From contig JAJZSQ010000019.1 of NCBI GenBank assembly GCA_021849615.1, forward strand, positions 1-37,408: a stretch of DNA of 37,408 nt. Direction: 5' to 3'. The notes beneath the pieces are model-generated. The model saw nothing but the letters and a program-made list of their open reading frames with translations. It was not told the origin of the DNA and did no database searches. Each line of letters begins with the position of its first letter. Position 1 is the stretch's first letter. Source of the stretch: Pseudomonadota bacterium (GTDB lineage: Bacteria; Pseudomonadota; Gammaproteobacteria; Steroidobacterales; Steroidobacteraceae). Shown one piece after another: positions 35,865 to 37,408 of this stretch. Made by a program: the position numbers and the translations under genes.

Positions 35865-36539
35865 TTATCTGGATTTCGCCGCGGGACTGCGAACCCGGTC
35901 ACAGTCCGGCTCGGACACCGTACGCCGTGGCAGGCTGCCGAGTTCGTTGATCGCCTCCAGCGCGGTCAGCATGCCGGCGGCGCTGTCGAGCAGCCGCATG
36001 CGCCGCGCACGCGCCGCGGCCCGCAGCGTCTCGAATGCGTCCTGCCGGCTCAGGTGCAGCCGCTCCATCAGCACCCCGCACGCCATGCTGATGGTCCGCG
36101 AGCGCTCGAGCGCCTCGCTCATGCGCACGAGTCGCGCCCGTAGCTCCCGAACTTCGGCCGAGCGCTGCAGCGCCCCGAGAATCACCGGGACGCACTGCGG
36201 CAAGGTCGGATAGCTGCCGGCGATGAACGCGAGTGCGCCATGCTCGGCGGCAGCGGCTGCGCCGCGCTCGTCCCACTGCGCCGCGAACACGATGAACGGA
36301 ATCTCTAGCATGCCGGAGAGCGTGGCGCCGAGGGCGTAGTCCGGCTCGGCCCCGGCGGCGACGCAGAGCATCACCAGATCGGGCATCTCGGCGCTCACCG
36401 CGGCCATCAGATCGGTCGGATCGGCATGCACGGCGGCGTGGTGTCCGCGCTCGAGGAGCAGATCGGCAAGGCCCGTTGCGACCGACGTGTCGCTCGCGGT
36501 GATGAGGATCCGCCAGGATTTGGTGCGTTGCGAAGTCAC
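35865..36539 (-). CDS. Pseudo-receiver/ANTAR regulator (module B)
   Basis: Paralogue of the module A regulator, 224 residues from the GTG at 36539 (MTSQRTKSWRILI, aligning with MTDSKQWRIVLV in module A). The frame continues to 36809, but the added part is low-complexity and unaligned. AGGAG lies 13 bases upstream, rather far. In the receiver domain the acceptor position is Cys59 in PDLVMLCVAAG, and the conserved Lys is missing. The ANTAR domain spans about 145-195 (ALERSRTISMACGVLMERLHLSRQDAFETLRAAA). The small-protein gene begins 173 bases downstream, after an AT-rich stretch at the ANTAR stop codon. Confidence 0.85.
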   Translation of the reverse strand: MTSQRTKSWRILITASDTSVATGLADLLLERGHHAAVHADPTDLMAAVSAEMPDLVMLCVAAGAEPDYALGATLSGMLEIPFIVFAAQWDERGAAAAAEHGALAFIAGSYPTLPQCVPVILGALQRSAEVRELRARLVRMSEALERSRTISMACGVLMERLHLSRQDAFETLRAAARARRMRLLDSAAGMLTALEAINELGSLPRRTVSEPDCDRVRSPAAKSR

Positions 36540-36715
36540 TGTGTCTGCATCGCTCCTGTGCCGTTGCGGCGCGCCGGTGGCTTGCGCTTGCGCCGTTGCC
36601 GATCGCGACAGGCCACAGGTGCCGCGGCCAATTCCCCGGGGCGATGTCGCCTGCGCGGCCCGGGGCGGCTGCACCGGCTGACTCACCGCGGCCTTCCTGG
36701 CGCTTCGAGAAGTTT

Positions 36716-36727
36716 GTGACGGGTCAC
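36716..36727. promoter_or_regulatory. Palindrome GTGACGGGTCAC
   Basis: Five-base arms GTGAC and GTCAC around GG, about 180 bases upstream of the module B regulator start. It could be an operator; no binding protein is implied by the sequence. Confidence 0.25.
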
Positions 36728-36809
36728 TTGATGACACACAGTGAGGAATTCGCGCTGAATCGAGCCTGAATGTCTCGCGCACCGTCGCTGAGTTGAGACG
36801 GCGCGGCAT

Positions 36810-36836
36810 CGGCGTGCACTCTGAGCGTGCACGCCG
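36810..36836 (-). terminator. Perfect 10-bp hairpin downstream of the GntR-type gene
   Basis: CGGCGTGCAC (36810-36819), a 7-base loop, then GTGCACGCCG (36827-36836). It lies about 66 bases after the GntR stop and before module B. It could be a terminator without a T-run or a dyad operator. Confidence 0.45.
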
Positions 36837-36901
36837 CGCATGACTGCGAAATTTTTCCTAACAGTCGTTTTTCGCACAGGCCCACGCCCGCACTCGGGGT
36901 C

Positions 36902-37408
36902 TCAGCCGGCGCTGCGCGCTGCGCGCCGCGGCGCCGGCTGAGCCGATGCGGTCGCGATCAACTCCAACACTTCCCCGACCAGCGCGCGCATCGCGAGGGC
37001 GGCGCGCTCGGCATCGCCTGCAACGATGGCATCGAGGACTTCCTCATGTTGGGCGATGCCCGCCGCACGGCCCTTGATGCGGTTGGTGAAGCGGATCGAG
37101 ATGCGCAGCGCCGTATTGATCATCGGGTCGAGCTGCGCGAAGAAGCGGTTGCCGGTGGCGGCGAGCACCGCGGTATGGAAGGCGATGTCGGCCGCCACCG
37201 GCTCGTCATCGCCCTGACCGGCGGCCTGCATGCGCTCGAGGCCGGCGCGAATCTGCTCGATCGCCTCGCGATCGGCGCGGCTCGCTGCGAGCGCCGCGGC
37301 GGCCGGCTCGATGGCGAGGCGCATTTCGGTGAACTCCGCGAGCAGCTGCAGGGAGAATTTCCGCTCGAGCAGCCAGCGCAGAACATCCGGGTCGAGCAGA
37401 TTCCAGTG
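36902..37408 (-). CDS. GntR/FadR-family regulator, FCD domain (N-terminus outside the window)
   Basis: C-terminal 168 residues of a FadR-subfamily transcription factor; the frame is open at the right edge, so the DNA-binding wHTH lies beyond it. The visible start reads WNLLDPDVLRWLLE, the usual linker after the wHTH, then FSLQLLAEFTEMRLAIEPAAAALAA. The FCD helical domain has AADIAFHTAVLAATGNRFFAQL and AQHEEVLDAIVAGD, whose Asp and His residues are typical metal/ligand positions. Such regulators respond to small carboxylic acids or sugar acids. The target is unknown because its neighbours on that side are not shown. Confidence 0.9.
   Translation of the reverse strand, partial: HWNLLDPDVLRWLLERKFSLQLLAEFTEMRLAIEPAAAALAASRADREAIEQIRAGLERMQAAGQGDDEPVAADIAFHTAVLAATGNRFFAQLDPMINTALRISIRFTNRIKGRAAGIAQHEEVLDAIVAGDAERAALAMRALVGEVLELIATASAQPAPRRAARSAG

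Larger units (their letters stand above)
36540..36901. other. Intergenic region upstream of module B
   Basis: About 360 bases between the module B regulator and the GntR-type gene, both minus strand. It holds a 12-base palindrome GTGACGGGTCAC (36716-36727), a perfect 10-bp hairpin (36810-36836) and an AT-rich segment (36845-36870) near the end of the GntR gene. Open frames here are Arg/Pro-rich shadows. No clear promoter was identified. Confidence 0.5.

Overview
The window looks like a high-GC gammaproteobacterial chromosome, most like the Xanthomonadales/Nevskiales/Steroidobacterales neighbourhood. This is inferred from gene content: an mlaFEDCB phospholipid-transport operon beside vacJ/mlaA, dapA followed by a small BamC-like lipoprotein, gcvR-bcp, and a SUF operon led by an IscR-like Rrf2 regulator and ending in sufU and sufT. 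No rRNA or CRISPR array is present. One tRNA is present, tRNA-Ser(GGA).

Positions 1-9870 are accessory DNA. They look like the right-hand part of an integrative element inserted at the 3' end of tRNA-Ser(GGA) (9871-9962, minus strand); the left end lies outside the window. From the left there is a P2 gpA-like HUH rolling-circle replication initiator (5' end cut by the window) and a small coupled gene. Next come a small secreted protein, a seven-repeat GloVer-type lipoprotein and a secreted HExxE protein, these three being visibly less GC-rich and possibly cargo. Then follow two uncertain small ORFs and a non-coding stretch with a perfect hairpin at 6317-6334. After that is a tightly coupled stbABC-like trio (HTH protein, ParA/StbB-like ATPase, membrane-anchored coiled-coil protein), three very small ORFs including an excisionase-like HTH, and a P4-type tyrosine integrase broken by one frameshift.

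Positions 9871-30309 are core chromosome. They hold the tRNA, the BamC-like lipoprotein and dapA (minus), gcvR-bcp-phoH2-bepA-mlaA (plus), mlaB-C-D-E-F and a class I fructose-bisphosphate aldolase (minus), and the SUF operon (plus). The SUF regulator's promoter overlaps a near-perfect IscR type-1-like site, which suggests autoregulation by Fe-S status. A class III omega-aminotransferase (minus) and an exported amidase-signature protein (plus) complete this block.

Positions 30497-36539 are the most unusual part. Two paralogous three-gene signalling modules face each other tail to tail. Each has the order pseudo-receiver/ANTAR protein, about 120-residue uncharacterised protein, degenerate-GGDEF/EAL protein. 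Both receivers carry Cys where the phospho-acceptor Asp should be. The small gene and the EAL gene overlap by exactly 10 nt in both copies. One EAL copy (plus strand) is interrupted by a single in-frame TGA at a conserved Trp codon; the other (minus strand) keeps all visible EAL catalytic residues. The window ends in a GntR/FadR-family regulator cut at its N-terminus.
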